Shown: piece by piece, positions 1 through 10,314 of the stretch
Position numbering within the stretch: the stretch's first letter is position 1
How the letters are laid out: every line of letters begins with the position of its first letter
Assembly: GCF_900163745.1 (NCBI RefSeq)
Contig: NZ_FUKJ01000301.1
Span: 1 to 64,000 of the forward strand
DNA: 64,000 nucleotides
Direction of reading: 5' to 3'
DNA from: Crenothrix polyspora
GTDB taxonomy: Bacteria > Pseudomonadota > Gammaproteobacteria > Methylococcales > Methylomonadaceae
Notes under the pieces: model-generated
The model's database searches: none
What the model saw: only the letters and a program-made list of their open reading frames with translations
What the model was told of the DNA's origin: nothing
Program-made: the position numbers and the translations under genes

Positions 1-98
1 TTTTTTAATACCATAAGTCATTGAAAAATATGGCTACCTGCAACTAATGAGAAGTTACGACATCAGAAGTTATTTATCTGAAAGTCTATAGAACACAC

Positions 99-1121
99 TT
101 AACGCGCATTGCTATACGTTGCTCCCAACTGATGTTTTTGCGTCTGATTAACGCCAAATTTATTCAGTGACCAGACCGCGCCTGTATAAATATTGCCAAG
201 GTATAGATTGTAAAAATCGCTATTACTACGGGTACTGGAAAAAATGATATTTGAGCTATCAACCGGCATAGGATCAGAGTTATCGGCCTTGCAGTCATTG
301 AGATTGAGTTCGCTAGGATAGCTATTGAACAAACTGGTTTTTAAATAAATTTGATCTTTCTTGAAAGTAGCATCCTTCCAGCCTACAAAAAATAAAGCGC
401 TATTTTGCACAATAGGATAAAACTCCGCCAAACCTGGCCTGCCGGCAACTAAACTTGGCTTACCTACCGTAATGTAGTCCGTCATGATTTTAAAACTTAC
501 CCGATACAAATCACTGTTTTCACGCACACCTTGACTGTAATAAACATATTTACCATCCGCTGATAAATAGGGCATGGATTCTTCCGGGCTATAACCATTG
601 TTGGTAATCGCCCAGGAAGCCTCTAAAGTCGGTGCATCAGGATCAGTAAAAGTTAAACGTCCAATTGCAACATCACCATTATTTTTGTAGACAATATAAT
701 TACCATCCGACGAAAATTTAGGATCTTCACTGGTACCACCGGTCACCTGCGTATGCTTAGTCAAATTAACAGGGGGCAATGGCGATCCTATTTTCCAAAT
801 AAAAATATTCCAGCGCGTGTCCTGCTTACCCATAAAAGTAATGTGACGACCATTTGGAGAAAAATGGGCATTCATCGGATCTTCAATATTCCAAAAACTC
901 TGGTTGAGCTGGGTCAGGGTATTGTCGCGAAAATCTTTTAAGAATAAATTTGATGAGCCATCGCTGTAGTTGATATAGGAGTGATAAACCAATCTGCCGC
1001 GCACTGCTGCCGGAAATTTCGAATCAGCTTGTAAAACCGGATTATTTGTACACTTTGCATAGCCAGTAACATTGAACAACAACGATGAAATAATGACAGG
1101 CAAAACTAGAATAGATTTCAT
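99..1121 (-). CDS. Secreted TolB-like beta-propeller (PD40/WD40-like repeat) protein
   Basis: 340 residues with an N-terminal signal peptide (hydrophobic residues 4-20, likely cleavage near Ala22), so exported to the periplasm or beyond. At least three PD40-type blade motifs are visible: HFSPNGRHITF near 86-96, KFSSDGNYIVY near 135-145 and YLSADGKYVYY near 185-195. This is the pattern of TolB C-terminal-like propellers. No enzymatic motif is seen. Such propellers usually bind proteins or ligands, but nothing here names a partner. It stands alone, divergent from valS across about 460 bases. The ATG start lies directly before the signal sequence; the Shine-Dalgarno is weak. Specific function unknown. 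Confidence 0.75.
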   Translation of the reverse strand: MKSILVLPVIISSLLFNVTGYAKCTNNPVLQADSKFPAAVRGRLVYHSYINYSDGSSNLFLKDFRDNTLTQLNQSFWNIEDPMNAHFSPNGRHITFMGKQDTRWNIFIWKIGSPLPPVNLTKHTQVTGGTSEDPKFSSDGNYIVYKNNGDVAIGRLTFTDPDAPTLEASWAITNNGYSPEESMPYLSADGKYVYYSQGVRENSDLYRVSFKIMTDYITVGKPSLVAGRPGLAEFYPIVQNSALFFVGWKDATFKKDQIYLKTSLFNSYPSELNLNDCKADNSDPMPVDSSNIIFSSTRSNSDFYNLYLGNIYTGAVWSLNKFGVNQTQKHQLGATYSNAR

Positions 1122-1585
1122 AATGATGTTTAATTAGGTTAGGTTGATTTGATGACACCGCTGCACCACAACCAAAACTGGCTTAAGTGCAAAACCTTGT
1201 CATACCGTTATCTATCTTTGATTAAGCATTTTGCATGCCAAGTGTAGTTGACGATTAAACCAGGTTGCGGCAGCACTCTGCACACACGATCTGGCTGATG
1301 CGAGCGTGGATTGATATTTATTGCGGATTATTAATCAGCTATCGAGGGTATATTTATGTCATGTTGTGACAAATTTTGTGACGATGGTTGAGATTATGTT
1401 AGAGGGTCAAAAATGACGGATAATTCTCGCATATTTTACGCTAATTATAAAAAACAATACAATATGTGTATTTTTTTAACTGTCAGTAAAAATACAAATC
1501 TGCGTGTCACGTATCAGCAGAGTTACTGAAGCCCGCCTAACCCTGTTAAAATAAAACAACTTTTCACCAAAACACACCGCCATCC
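1122..1585. other. Divergent intergenic region upstream of valS
   Basis: 464 bases between the starts of the propeller gene and valS. It is AT-rich and must hold both promoters. I saw no ORF with coding character, no strong hairpin and no RNA gene. A TTAAAAT element about 40 bases before valS is a weak -10 candidate only. Confidence 0.5.
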
Positions 1586-4381
1586 ATGGAAAAAACATAC
1601 GCTCCACACGCAATCGAACAACGCTGGTATCAAAACTGGGAAGAAAATGGCTATTTTGCCGCCAAGCCAGAAGGTGAGTCTTATTGCATCATGATTCCCC
1701 CACCTAACGTCACCGGCAGTTTGCACATGGGACACGCTTTTCAAGACACCATCATGGATGCGCTGATTCGCTACCACCGTATGAAAGGCTTTAGCACACA
1801 CTGGCAAGCCGGAACCGACCACGCAGGGATTGCCACGCAAATGGTGGTAGAACGCTTGTGCAATGCGGAAGGCAAAACCCGCCATGATTATGGCCGCGAG
1901 AAATTTATCGAAAAAGTCTGGCAATGGAAGGAAGAATCAGGCGGCACCATTACCCGTCAATTACGCCGCATGGGTTCATCGCTGGATTGGAGCAAAGAAC
2001 GCTTTACGATGGATGATGGCATGTCCGATGCCGTACAAGAGGTTTTTATCCGTCTGCATGAAGAAGGCCTGATTTATCGCGGTAAGCGTCTGGTGAACTG
2101 GGATCCGGTTTTACATACCGCCGTGTCTGATTTGGAAGTGCTGTCTGAAGAAGAAAATGGTTTTATGTGGCACATACGTTATCCTTTATCGAATGGTCAA
2201 GGCCATTTGATTGTTGCGACCACGCGCCCTGAAACCCTGCTCGGTGATGCGGCGGTGGCGATTCATCCCGATGATGATCGTTATAAACATTTGCTTGGCG
2301 AGTTTGTAGAATTACCGCTCACAGGCCGACGCATCCCAATTATTGCCGATGATTATGTCGATCCAGAATTCGGTACTGGCTGCGTCAAGATTACCCCCGC
2401 CCATGATTTTAATGATTACGAAGTCTGGACGCGCCATCGTCATACCTCGGCTATTTTGGATTTACCGCACGGCGGCTTGATTAATATTCTCACGGTTGAT
2501 GCCAGTATCGGTGCGGACGATTTAATTCCTGCACACTATCAAGGGCTGGATCGTTTTGACGCACGCAAAAAAATCGTTGCTGATCTGGAAACACAAGGCT
2601 TGCTGGAAAAAATCGCCGACCATAAATTAATGGTGCCGCGCGGTGATCGTACCAACAGCGTCATCGAACCGTTGTTAACTGACCAGTGGTACGTTAAAGT
2701 TGCACCGCTCGCTGAACCTGCCATTGCCGCCGTTGAAAATGGCGATATCAAATTTGTACCGGACAACTGGAAAAACACCTATTTTGACTGGATGCGCAAT
2801 ATTCAGGACTGGTGTATTTCTCGGCAAATTTGGTGGGGACACCGTATTCCCGCTTGGTATGACAACCTAGGTAATATTTACGTAGGGCAATCTGAACAGG
2901 CCATTCGTGAAAAACACGGCTTGGCGGCTGATTACCCGCTTAAACAAGATGAAGATGTGTTGGATACCTGGTTTTCGTCGGCATTATGGCCATTTTCTAC
3001 GCTCGGCTGGCCGGAAAATACCGAAGAATTGGCCAGGCATTATCCGACCAGCGTGTTAGTCACCGGCTTTGACATTATTTTCTTCTGGGTTGCCAGAATG
3101 ATTATGATGGGTTTGAAGTTTAAAGACGCAGTACCGTTTAAAGAAGTCTATATTCATGGTCTGGTACGCGATGCCGAAGGCCAGAAAATGTCCAAGTCCA
3201 AGGGCAATGTGCTCGATCCTATTGACATTATCGATGGCATTGATTTGGAAGCGTTGGTGGCTAAACGTGTGTCTGGCATGATGCAGCCGCATTTGGCCAA
3301 GAAAATCGAACAAGTTACGCGCAAACAATTTCCTGACGGTATCCCCTCTTTTGGAACGGATGCGCTGCGTTTTACCTTTGCATCGCTGGCATCCAATGGC
3401 CGTGATATTCGTTTTGATTTGGCGCGTACTGAAGGCTATCGCAACTTCTGTAACAAGCTGTGGAATGCTGCACGCTTTGTGTTAATGAATACGGAAAATC
3501 AGGATAATGGCTTGTCCGGTGAAGTCTGTCAGTATAGCCAGGTAGACCGCTGGATAAACACCCGCTTAAATCAGGTGATTGCCGAAACCAGCAAAGCCAT
3601 CGACAACTACCGTTTTGATTTGGCCGCGCAAACCATCTACGATTTTACCTGGAATGAGTTTTGTGACTGGTATTTGGAGCTGGCGAAGATTTCCCTGCAA
3701 TCTGATGATGTGTCTGTGCAACGTGGCACGCGTAAAACCTTGCTCAGTGTGCTGGAGAGGTTGTTGCGTTTAGCGCACCCGATTATGCCGTTTATTACCG
3801 AAGAAATCTGGCAAACGGTTGCACCGCTCGCAGGTATTCAGGGCGATACCATCATGTTACAGGCTTATCCTAGCGTTGATGAGGCGGTTTGTGATCTGGG
3901 GGCTGTCGCTGACATCAACTGGATTATGCACTTTATTTTAGGTGTGCGCCGTATTCGTGGCGAGATGAATATTGCTCCTGGCAAACCTTTGCCGGTGCTG
4001 CTGAAAAATGGCTCAACTGCTGATCAGCGCAGTGTGGCTAATTATCAAACGTATGTGCAGAAATTGGGGCGTTTAGAGTCTATTGCTTGGTTGCAAGCCG
4101 ACGAAATCGCGCCTGAATCAGCCATTGCTTTAGTCGGTGATATGCAAATCTTGATTCCAATGGCCGGATTAATCGATAAACAAGCCGAACTTGTACGCTT
4201 AGACAAAGAAATCCAGCGCATTAAAAATGATTTACCCCGCATTGAAGGCAAACTAAGCAACCCCGCCTTTGTCGATAAAGCGCCGCAAGATGTGATTGAT
4301 AAGGAAAAAACTAAACTGGCAGAGCTACAGTCTTTACTGCATAATCTTGAAGAGCAACAACGTAAAATACAAACGTTGTAA
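1586..4381 (+). CDS. valS: Valyl-tRNA synthetase
   Basis: 931 residues, normal for bacterial ValS. This class Ia synthetase charges tRNA-Val in the cytoplasm. The HIGH signature appears as HMGH at 47-50, after the conserved PPPNVTGSL. The KMSKS loop is at 534-538. The CP1 editing domain that hydrolyses mischarged Thr-tRNA is marked by [10 protein letters not shown]. The last 60-70 residues are a charged heptad-like segment matching the C-terminal tRNA-binding coiled coil of ValS. It is monocistronic here, with repeat-rich DNA downstream. Confidence 0.98.
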   Translation: MEKTYAPHAIEQRWYQNWEENGYFAAKPEGESYCIMIPPPNVTGSLHMGHAFQDTIMDALIRYHRMKGFSTHWQAGTDHAGIATQMVVERLCNAEGKTRHDYGREKFIEKVWQWKEESGGTITRQLRRMGSSLDWSKERFTMDDGMSDAVQEVFIRLHEEGLIYRGKRLVNWDPVLHTAVSDLEVLSEEENGFMWHIRYPLSNGQGHLIVATTRPETLLGDAAVAIHPDDDRYKHLLGEFVELPLTGRRIPIIADDYVDPEFGTGCVKITPAHDFNDYEVWTRHRHTSAILDLPHGGLINILTVDASIGADDLIPAHYQGLDRFDARKKIVADLETQGLLEKIADHKLMVPRGDRTNSVIEPLLTDQWYVKVAPLAEPAIAAVENGDIKFVPDNWKNTYFDWMRNIQDWCISRQIWWGHRIPAWYDNLGNIYVGQSEQAIREKHGLAADYPLKQDEDVLDTWFSSALWPFSTLGWPENTEELARHYPTSVLVTGFDIIFFWVARMIMMGLKFKDAVPFKEVYIHGLVRDAEGQKMSKSKGNVLDPIDIIDGIDLEALVAKRVSGMMQPHLAKKIEQVTRKQFPDGIPSFGTDALRFTFASLASNGRDIRFDLARTEGYRNFCNKLWNAARFVLMNTENQDNGLSGEVCQYSQVDRWINTRLNQVIAETSKAIDNYRFDLAAQTIYDFTWNEFCDWYLELAKISLQSDDVSVQRGTRKTLLSVLERLLRLAHPIMPFITEEIWQTVAPLAGIQGDTIMLQAYPSVDEAVCDLGAVADINWIMHFILGVRRIRGEMNIAPGKPLPVLLKNGSTADQRSVANYQTYVQKLGRLESIAWLQADEIAPESAIALVGDMQILIPMAGLIDKQAELVRLDKEIQRIKNDLPRIEGKLSNPAFVDKAPQDVIDKEKTKLAELQSLLHNLEEQQRKIQTL

Positions 4382-4457
4382 AAGGTTAGTAACGTGCATA
4401 AAATTAAGTTAGCTACAGTGTTTTCAAATTCAGTTAATAACATTAATTTTTAGTAGT

Positions 4458-4483
4458 GGAGTACAAACCTAGGTTTGTACTCC
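4458..4483. repeat. 26-bp perfect palindrome
   Basis: A 13-base arm starting GGAGTACAAACCT is followed directly by its exact reverse complement, with no spacer. It lies 77 bases after valS. It lacks a T-tract on either strand, so it is not a classic terminator. It could be a dispersed repeat unit, a protein-binding dyad or a transcript end. Confidence 0.8.
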
Positions 4484-4548
4484 GTAGAATAACTAATCGA
4501 CGCTGAAAATGCTGTAGGTTATTTCCGATAAAGACAAAGTGTTGCCCA

Positions 4549-4576
4549 GTAGAGACGCAAAATCTTGCGTCTCTAC
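4549..4576. repeat. Hairpin repeat, GTAGAGACGCAA family, copy 1
   Basis: Arms GTAGAGACGCAA and TTGCGTCTCTAC form a perfect 12-bp stem around an AATC loop. A near-identical unit sits at 39888-39916, also between genes, so this is a dispersed palindromic repeat. There is no T-tract. Confidence 0.85.
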
Positions 4577-4778
4577 ATTAATTCCACAATGAGATGCTAT
4601 TTCTGGGTATATTATTTCCCATAAATTGCCTTAGACATAAACTACCCGCTAAACACAACACACGATTGGTAGCTGGCAAACCTGTAATCTTATTAACGGA
4701 CTTAATCGGCCTATAGATTGAATAAAACCGTTATTTCATCTATATTTTTCTCGTTACATCTCATTAGATACTTATCCC

Positions 4779-6497
4779 ATGGCAACTGCACCAATAGATT
4801 TTCGTCTGAGTGGCCTTACCAACTGTTTAATCCAAGAGGGTCTGCTCACTGAAAGCGATGCAAAATTACATGACCAGGAAGCCAAAAAAAATAAGACTCC
4901 CTTAATCAGCTACCTGGTTGCCGCTAAACTGGTGGACAGCAAAAAAGTCGCGTCTATTGCTATGGCATCTTTTGGCGTGCCTTATTTTGATCTGGATGCT
5001 ATCGATAAAACCGGCCTGCCCATCAGCCTGGTCAGCGAAGCCCTAATACGCAAACATCATGCCCTGCCGTTGTATAAGCGTGGTAAAACGCTGTTTATTG
5101 CCATGTCTGATCCCACCAATCTCCAGGCATTGGATGACATCAAATTTCAAAGTCGGCTTAATCCAGAGACTATACTGGTCGAAGAAAGCAAATTAGCGCA
5201 GGCCATTGAATCTTCACTGGAATCCATCAACAACGCCATGACCGATTTGATGGATGCCGATCTGGATAATTTGGTGACATCAGCAACAGGCGATGAAGAA
5301 GTCGGCAACAAAGATGCCATTAATGTCGATATTGATGATGCGCCAATTGTGCGTTTCGTTAACAAAATTTTGTTGGATGCCATCAAAAAAGGCGTATCGG
5401 ACATACACATGGAGCCGTATGAAAAAAACTTCCGTATCCGTTTTAGATCAGACGGCATACTGTCCACTGTTCCAAGTCCGCCCGCCAATATAGCCAATAG
5501 AATCATATCGCGTATAAAAGTCATGGCTAAAATGGATATTGCCGAGCGCCGTATCCCTCAGGATGGCCGGATTAAATTGACCATATCTAAAAATAGGGCA
5601 CTCGATTTTCGGGTTAACACCTGCCCGACTTTATTTGGTGAAAAAGTAGTTCTGCGGATTTTGGATTCTACAGCCGCGCATATCGGTATTGAAAAACTGG
5701 GCTTTGAACCCGAACAAGAGCGGCTATTTTTAAAAGCCATCAACAAACCTTATGGCATGGTGCTGGTAACAGGCCCCACCGGTAGCGGTAAAACCGTAAC
5801 CTTATACACTGGCTTAAATTTGCTCAATAATGTCGAGCGCAATATTTCCACCGCCGAAGATCCTGTCGAAATTACCGTAGAAGGTATCAACCAGGTTAAC
5901 GTCAATCCCAAAGCGGGCTTAACATTTGCCACGGCATTACGCTCCTTTTTGCGCCAAGATCCGGACATTATCATGGTGGGCGAAATTCGCGACCTGGAAA
6001 CCGCCGAAATTGCCGTAAAAGCTGCGCAGACCGGCCATTTGGTGCTATCGACACTGCATACCAATGATGCACCACAAACGCTAAACCGCTTGATGCAAAT
6101 GGGCATTGAGCCTTTCAATATTGTATCGGCAGTTAACTTGATTATGGCACAGCGTCTGGCGCGGCGGCTGTGCGAACACTGTAAAACGCCGGTCAATTAC
6201 CCTGACAATGTGCTCAAATCCATCGGTTTTACTGATGCAGAAATTCAGTCCATAACCGTTTATGGCCCAGTAGGGTGTGAGAATTGTACCAATGGTTATA
6301 AAGGCCGCGTAGGTATTTATCAGGTGATGACATTAAGTGATGACATGCGCCAACTTATACTGGAAGGCGGCAATGCGTTACAACTCGCTGAACAGGCAAC
6401 GGCGGAAGGCATTAATGATTTACGTGCATCGGGCTTAAACAAGGTACGTTCGGGCATTACCAGTCTTGAAGAAATTGACAGAGTCACTAAGGAATAA
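4779..6497 (+). CDS. pilB: Type IV pilus extension ATPase PilB
   Basis: 572 residues. This cytoplasmic hexameric GspE-family ATPase powers pilus polymerisation at the inner membrane. Seen in order: an N-terminal MshEN/GSPII_E_N domain (about 1-160), a Walker A loop GPTGSGKT at 332-339, an Asp/Walker B region RQDPDIIMVGEIRD, a His box (STLHTND) and a C-terminal zinc-type tetracysteine element (CEHC then CENC). The ATG start gives the usual N-terminus. pilC starts 2 bases after its stop, so the two are co-transcribed. The zinc motif and neighbours argue for PilB rather than retraction ATPase PilT. Confidence 0.97.
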   Translation: MATAPIDFRLSGLTNCLIQEGLLTESDAKLHDQEAKKNKTPLISYLVAAKLVDSKKVASIAMASFGVPYFDLDAIDKTGLPISLVSEALIRKHHALPLYKRGKTLFIAMSDPTNLQALDDIKFQSRLNPETILVEESKLAQAIESSLESINNAMTDLMDADLDNLVTSATGDEEVGNKDAINVDIDDAPIVRFVNKILLDAIKKGVSDIHMEPYEKNFRIRFRSDGILSTVPSPPANIANRIISRIKVMAKMDIAERRIPQDGRIKLTISKNRALDFRVNTCPTLFGEKVVLRILDSTAAHIGIEKLGFEPEQERLFLKAINKPYGMVLVTGPTGSGKTVTLYTGLNLLNNVERNISTAEDPVEITVEGINQVNVNPKAGLTFATALRSFLRQDPDIIMVGEIRDLETAEIAVKAAQTGHLVLSTLHTNDAPQTLNRLMQMGIEPFNIVSAVNLIMAQRLARRLCEHCKTPVNYPDNVLKSIGFTDAEIQSITVYGPVGCENCTNGYKGRVGIYQVMTLSDDMRQLILEGGNALQLAEQATAEGINDLRASGLNKVRSGITSLEEIDRVTKE

Positions 6498-6499
6498 CC

Positions 6500-7720
6500 A
6501 TGGCAGAACAAATTGAACAACTGAATTTTATTTGGCAGGGCAAAGATAAGACTGGCAAAAGAACCAAGGGAGAAATTGCCGCCAAAACTGAAGCCATCGC
6601 CCGTACCGAATTAAGGCGACAAGGCATTAAGGTTATTAGCGTTAAAACCAAGTCAAAATCCCTGTTCACTCCACGTACAAGACCGATAACGCCGGGTGAC
6701 ATTGCCATTTTTTCACGCCAATTAGCCACCATGCTGGGTGCTGGCGTACCTTTAGTACAATCTTTTGATATTGTTGCCAGAGGCCACGAAAATCCCAGTA
6801 TGCAAAACATGCTGCTGGATGTTAAAGCCGATATCGAAGCTGGCAGTACCTTAACGGAAGCCTTGAGTAAAAAGCCGCTGTATTTTGATGAGCTGTTTTG
6901 TAACCTGGTCAGAGCCGGTGAACATGCGGGTATTTTGGAAACCTTACTGGACAAAATTGCGACCTACAAAGAAAAAACCGAGTCCATGAAGAAAAAGATC
7001 AAGAAAGCATTGACGTATCCAATAGCTGTTCTTGTCGTCGCTTTTGTAGTCACGGTTATCTTGTTAGTCTTTGTAGTGCCGGTATTTGAAGATTTATTTA
7101 AAAGCTTTGGTGCTGATTTACCGGCCTTCACCCGCATGGTCATTAATATGTCGGAATGGATGCAAGCGTGGTGGTGGGTCGTTATTGGTGTGATTGTCGC
7201 TTGCGTGTATACCTTCAGCTATTTTAAAAAACGGTCGCGCGAATTTAATCACGTACTGGATCGCACCTTGCTGAAAATACCTGTTGTGGGGATGATATTA
7301 AACAAATCCGCTGTGGCACGGTTTGCAAGAACGCTATCGACCATGTCGGCGGCAGGTGTGCCCTTGGTTGATGCCCTGGAATCGGTGGCTGGGGCATGTG
7401 GGAATATCATTTATTCGGATGCCGTGTTAAAAATGCGCGAAGAAGTGGCCACCGGACAACGCTTACAGTTTGCCATGCAGCAAACCACACTGTTTCCGCA
7501 CATGGTGCAGCAAATGGTCGCTATCGGCGAGGAATCGGGCTCTATTGATAGCATGTTGGCAAAAGTGGCTGATTTTTATGATGAAGATGTCGACAACCTG
7601 ATTGATAACCTCAGCAGCTTAATGGAGCCTTTGATTATGGTGGTGCTGGGTATTCTAGTCGGCGGCTTGATTATTGCCATGTATTTGCCTATTTTCAAAA
7701 TGGGTGCAGCGGTGGGTTAA
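6500..7720 (+). CDS. pilC: Type IV pilus inner-membrane platform protein PilC
   Basis: 406 residues of the GspF/PilC family, the polytopic platform that couples the PilB motor to pilin. Two repeated GSPII_F domains are visible (about 70-190 and 275-395), each starting with a FSRQLATM or FARTLSTM motif. Hydrophobic segments lie near 175-195, 220-240 and 375-400. An AAGGA Shine-Dalgarno sits 6 bases before the ATG. It lies between pilB (2-base gap) and pilD. Confidence 0.97.
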   Translation: MAEQIEQLNFIWQGKDKTGKRTKGEIAAKTEAIARTELRRQGIKVISVKTKSKSLFTPRTRPITPGDIAIFSRQLATMLGAGVPLVQSFDIVARGHENPSMQNMLLDVKADIEAGSTLTEALSKKPLYFDELFCNLVRAGEHAGILETLLDKIATYKEKTESMKKKIKKALTYPIAVLVVAFVVTVILLVFVVPVFEDLFKSFGADLPAFTRMVINMSEWMQAWWWVVIGVIVACVYTFSYFKKRSREFNHVLDRTLLKIPVVGMILNKSAVARFARTLSTMSAAGVPLVDALESVAGACGNIIYSDAVLKMREEVATGQRLQFAMQQTTLFPHMVQQMVAIGEESGSIDSMLAKVADFYDEDVDNLIDNLSSLMEPLIMVVLGILVGGLIIAMYLPIFKMGAAVG

Positions 7721-7806
7721 TCCACCCCCTATTAATTTGCATAGATATGATAGATAATTACCAATAAACAATAAGTTAGTTAAAGAACCTTTATGTACAC
7801 AGCATC

Positions 7807-8676
7807 ATGTTATTGAATAACGTATCACCCTTTTTGCTTTCTGCGCTGGTAGGAATGATTGGCCTGCTTGTAGGCAGCTTCCTTAATGTGGTGATTTATC
7901 GGCTGCCGATTATGATGCGCCGCGATTGGCGCAGTGACTGTGCTGACTATCTACAAATCGAACTTGATGATAGCGATAACGATGAAAAACCCTTTAATCT
8001 GGTTTTGCCGCTATCGCGCTGCTCGGCATGTAAAACGCCTATCAAACCTTATCAAAATGTTCCTGTCATCAGCTATGTTTTATTAGGGGGTCGCTGCGGA
8101 CAATGCCGCCATCCTATTTCAATACGCTATCCGGCTATTGAAGTTTTGACTATGGTGCTATCCATAACTGTCGCCTGGCATCTGGGTTACACGCTGCAAA
8201 CCGTTTTTGCTTTGCTGTTGACGTGGTCATTAATTGCCCTCAGCTTTATCGATATCGACCAGCAACTGTTGCCGGATTCAATTGCCTTACCGTTACTCTG
8301 GCTGGGCTTGTTATTAAGCGTATTTAATATATTTATCGATGCTCCCACCAGTATTATCGGGGCGTGTGCCGGTTATCTGATTCTGTGGAGTGTTTATCAT
8401 CTGTTTAAACTGGCTACCGGCAAAGAAGGCATGGGCTATGGTGATTTTAAATTACTGGCTTTATTCGGTGCCTGGCTGGGCTGGCAAACCTTACCGATGA
8501 TTATTTTATTATCGTCGCTGGTCGGTGCCATCATAGGGAGCGCAATGATTGTCTTTGGTAATCGTGACCGTAATACCCCCATTCCCTTTGGGCCTTATTT
8601 GGCAGCAGCGGGCTGGATAGCACTTTTATGGGGCAAACCGATTAATCAGCTATACTTGCATATAGTCGGGTTGTAA
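7807..8676 (+). CDS. pilD: Prepilin leader peptidase / N-methyltransferase PilD
   Basis: 289 residues of the A24 aspartic peptidase family. It cleaves prepilin leaders and N-methylates the new Phe1 at the inner membrane. The N-terminal methyltransferase domain has the paired cysteine motifs CSAC and CGQC. The two catalytic aspartates lie in FIDIDQQLLPD and GYGDFKLL. About seven to eight hydrophobic segments are present. It follows pilC by 86 bases and runs into coaE with a 2-base gap. No pilin gene is in this cluster. Confidence 0.97.
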   Translation: MLLNNVSPFLLSALVGMIGLLVGSFLNVVIYRLPIMMRRDWRSDCADYLQIELDDSDNDEKPFNLVLPLSRCSACKTPIKPYQNVPVISYVLLGGRCGQCRHPISIRYPAIEVLTMVLSITVAWHLGYTLQTVFALLLTWSLIALSFIDIDQQLLPDSIALPLLWLGLLLSVFNIFIDAPTSIIGACAGYLILWSVYHLFKLATGKEGMGYGDFKLLALFGAWLGWQTLPMIILLSSLVGAIIGSAMIVFGNRDRNTPIPFGPYLAAAGWIALLWGKPINQLYLHIVGL

Positions 8677-8678
8677 TA

Positions 8679-9275
8679 ATGCTCAAAATTGGTTTGACGG
8701 GCGGTATAGGTTGTGGAAAAACCACAGTAAGTCAACTGTTCATGGCGTACAACATCCCCGTTATTGATGCCGATGAAATCGCCCATCAGCTGGTTGAACC
8801 GGGACAACCAGCGCTTGAAGGTATAAAGAAAGCTTTCGGTATCGACTTTGTCACTGTAGAGGGCATGTTAGATCGAAAAAAAATGCGTGACTGCATTTTT
8901 TCTGATAACCATGCCAAGCAGCAACTGGAAGCTATTTTGCATCCTTTGGTTTACAGCGCCGTACAATCGAAATTAACCCAGCTAAATACGCCTTACTGTG
9001 TCATTTGTGTGCCATTATTGTTTGAAACCAAAATGGAAGCCATTGCTGATAGAATATTGGTTGTCGACTGCCCCGTAGCACAGCAAATAGAACGTGTCAG
9101 AAAAAGAGAAAATATGCCGGATGAAAAAATTCAGGCGATAATCGACAGCCAGATAGCCAGAGACATTAGACTATCAAAAGCCGATGATGTTATTAATAAC
9201 GCAGAAACGGAAAACAGCCTTGCCCAACAGGTTGAAAAACTGCACCATTTTTATATTTCATTAAGTACACTTTAG
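8679..9275 (+). CDS. coaE: Dephospho-CoA kinase
   Basis: 198 residues, usual CoaE size. It phosphorylates the 3'-hydroxyl of dephospho-CoA, the last step of CoA synthesis. The P-loop GGIGCGKTT is at 8-16, the conserved DADEIAH follows near 30, and a lid region with basic residues (RVRKREN) lies near 150. It starts 2 bases after pilD. The pilD-coaE-zapD-yacG order is a conserved gammaproteobacterial arrangement. Confidence 0.97.
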   Translation: MLKIGLTGGIGCGKTTVSQLFMAYNIPVIDADEIAHQLVEPGQPALEGIKKAFGIDFVTVEGMLDRKKMRDCIFSDNHAKQQLEAILHPLVYSAVQSKLTQLNTPYCVICVPLLFETKMEAIADRILVVDCPVAQQIERVRKRENMPDEKIQAIIDSQIARDIRLSKADDVINNAETENSLAQQVEKLHHFYISLSTL

Positions 9276-9287
9276 GATAAACTGTCT

Positions 9288-10058
9288 GTGAATACTACCA
9301 TTACCTATGAATTTCCACTCAATGAACGGATTCGAGTTTTCATACGGCTCGAACAACTTTTTCAACAATTCAGCCATTTTTTAATCAGGGATAGTATTGC
9401 AGATAAACGCATCGCCATTCATATTTTGCTGGATATTGTGTCTATTTTTAGACGCAACAATCTCAAATCAGAAATATTGCAAGAACTGGAGCGCCAATCC
9501 AAAGTACTGACCAAAATCGTTAACAGCCAAAACCTGGGCACGGGTAAACTGCAAGAGTTATTGAATAGAATCAATCAGATCAGGGAAAAGCTGTACACCA
9601 CCAAAGATCGGGTTGATGTTAACATCATGGCGAGCGACCTGTTTCAAAGCATTAACCAACGCAGTGCCATTCCGGGCGGTACCTGTTCTTTTGATTTACC
9701 TGAATACCATTACTGGCTGGAACAGGATGACAGCATCCGTCTTAAAGATTTGCAGCATTGGAGCAGTCCTTTTGATGACATTCGTCTTGCCAACCAGCTG
9801 GTTCTGGATTTGATACGCAACAGTAACACCACTAGCCAAGAAGTTGCCGAAGCCGGTTTTTTTCAAATTGTGCTCGATGCCAATCAGCCAATGCAATTGA
9901 TTAAGGTGACTTTAGAAAAATCGGTGCCGTGTTTTGTAGAAATCAGCGGGGGCAAACACCGATGCACCATTCGTTTCATGATTCCGTCGGCGGATGAAAA
10001 ACGCCCCGTGCAAAGCCCTCACAATATCCCCTTCACCTTGAGTTGCTGCATGCTCTAA
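9288..10058 (+). CDS. zapD: Cell division protein ZapD
   Basis: 256 residues of the ZapD (DUF1342) family, which binds FtsZ and cross-links its filaments at the division ring. The N-terminus ([19 protein letters not shown]) is the family signature. The first half is helical and the second half a beta-rich domain. A GTG start is used, with AGGATAA a few bases upstream. The stop overlaps the yacG start by one base (TAATG), so translation is probably coupled. Confidence 0.95.
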   Translation: MNTTITYEFPLNERIRVFIRLEQLFQQFSHFLIRDSIADKRIAIHILLDIVSIFRRNNLKSEILQELERQSKVLTKIVNSQNLGTGKLQELLNRINQIREKLYTTKDRVDVNIMASDLFQSINQRSAIPGGTCSFDLPEYHYWLEQDDSIRLKDLQHWSSPFDDIRLANQLVLDLIRNSNTTSQEVAEAGFFQIVLDANQPMQLIKVTLEKSVPCFVEISGGKHRCTIRFMIPSADEKRPVQSPHNIPFTLSCCML

Positions 10059-10246
10059 TGTTGTCCAATAAACCACTGACAGTTAAATGCCCTACCTGTG
10101 AACGGCCAGTTGCTTGGACATCCGAGCAACTGTTCAAACCTTTTTGTTGTGATCGGTGCAAACTTATCGATTTGGGTGAGTGGTTCATGGAAGAAAAATC
10201 AATTCCTGGCGAAGCTTTGTTAGACGACGAACAAGAAGATCTATAA
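10058..10246 (+). CDS. yacG: DNA gyrase inhibitor YacG, zinc-binding
   Basis: 62 residues from the ATG that overlaps the zapD stop. The reading frame stays open a few codons upstream, but that extension lies inside zapD. YacG is a small zinc protein that inhibits gyrase by binding GyrB. The zinc ligands are visible as CPTC (11-14) and a C-x3-C at 30-34, followed by the family motif LIDLGEW near 37-42 and an acidic tail. Confidence 0.95.
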   Translation: MLSNKPLTVKCPTCERPVAWTSEQLFKPFCCDRCKLIDLGEWFMEEKSIPGEALLDDEQEDL

Positions 10247-10314
10247 AGCTTTTTTAAAGTCATCCCCTTCCTAATGTCGGTAAAGCTAAACATCAAGCAA
10301 CACGACAAAACGTG

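Larger units (their letters stand above)
4382..4778. other. Repeat-bearing intergenic region between valS and pilB
   Basis: 397 bases with no credible ORF. It contains a 26-base perfect palindrome (4458-4483) and a 12-base-pair hairpin repeat (4549-4576), listed separately. The AT-rich last 100 bases probably hold the pilB promoter, but I could not pick a clear -35/-10 pair. Confidence 0.6.

Noticed and set aside
1523-1924. Long open frame opposite the start of valS
   Set aside because: It is antisense to a clearly coding gene with all ValS motifs, and has no family resemblance.
10043-10057. Upstream start for yacG
   Set aside because: It lies wholly within zapD; the TAATG overlap gives the standard YacG N-terminus.
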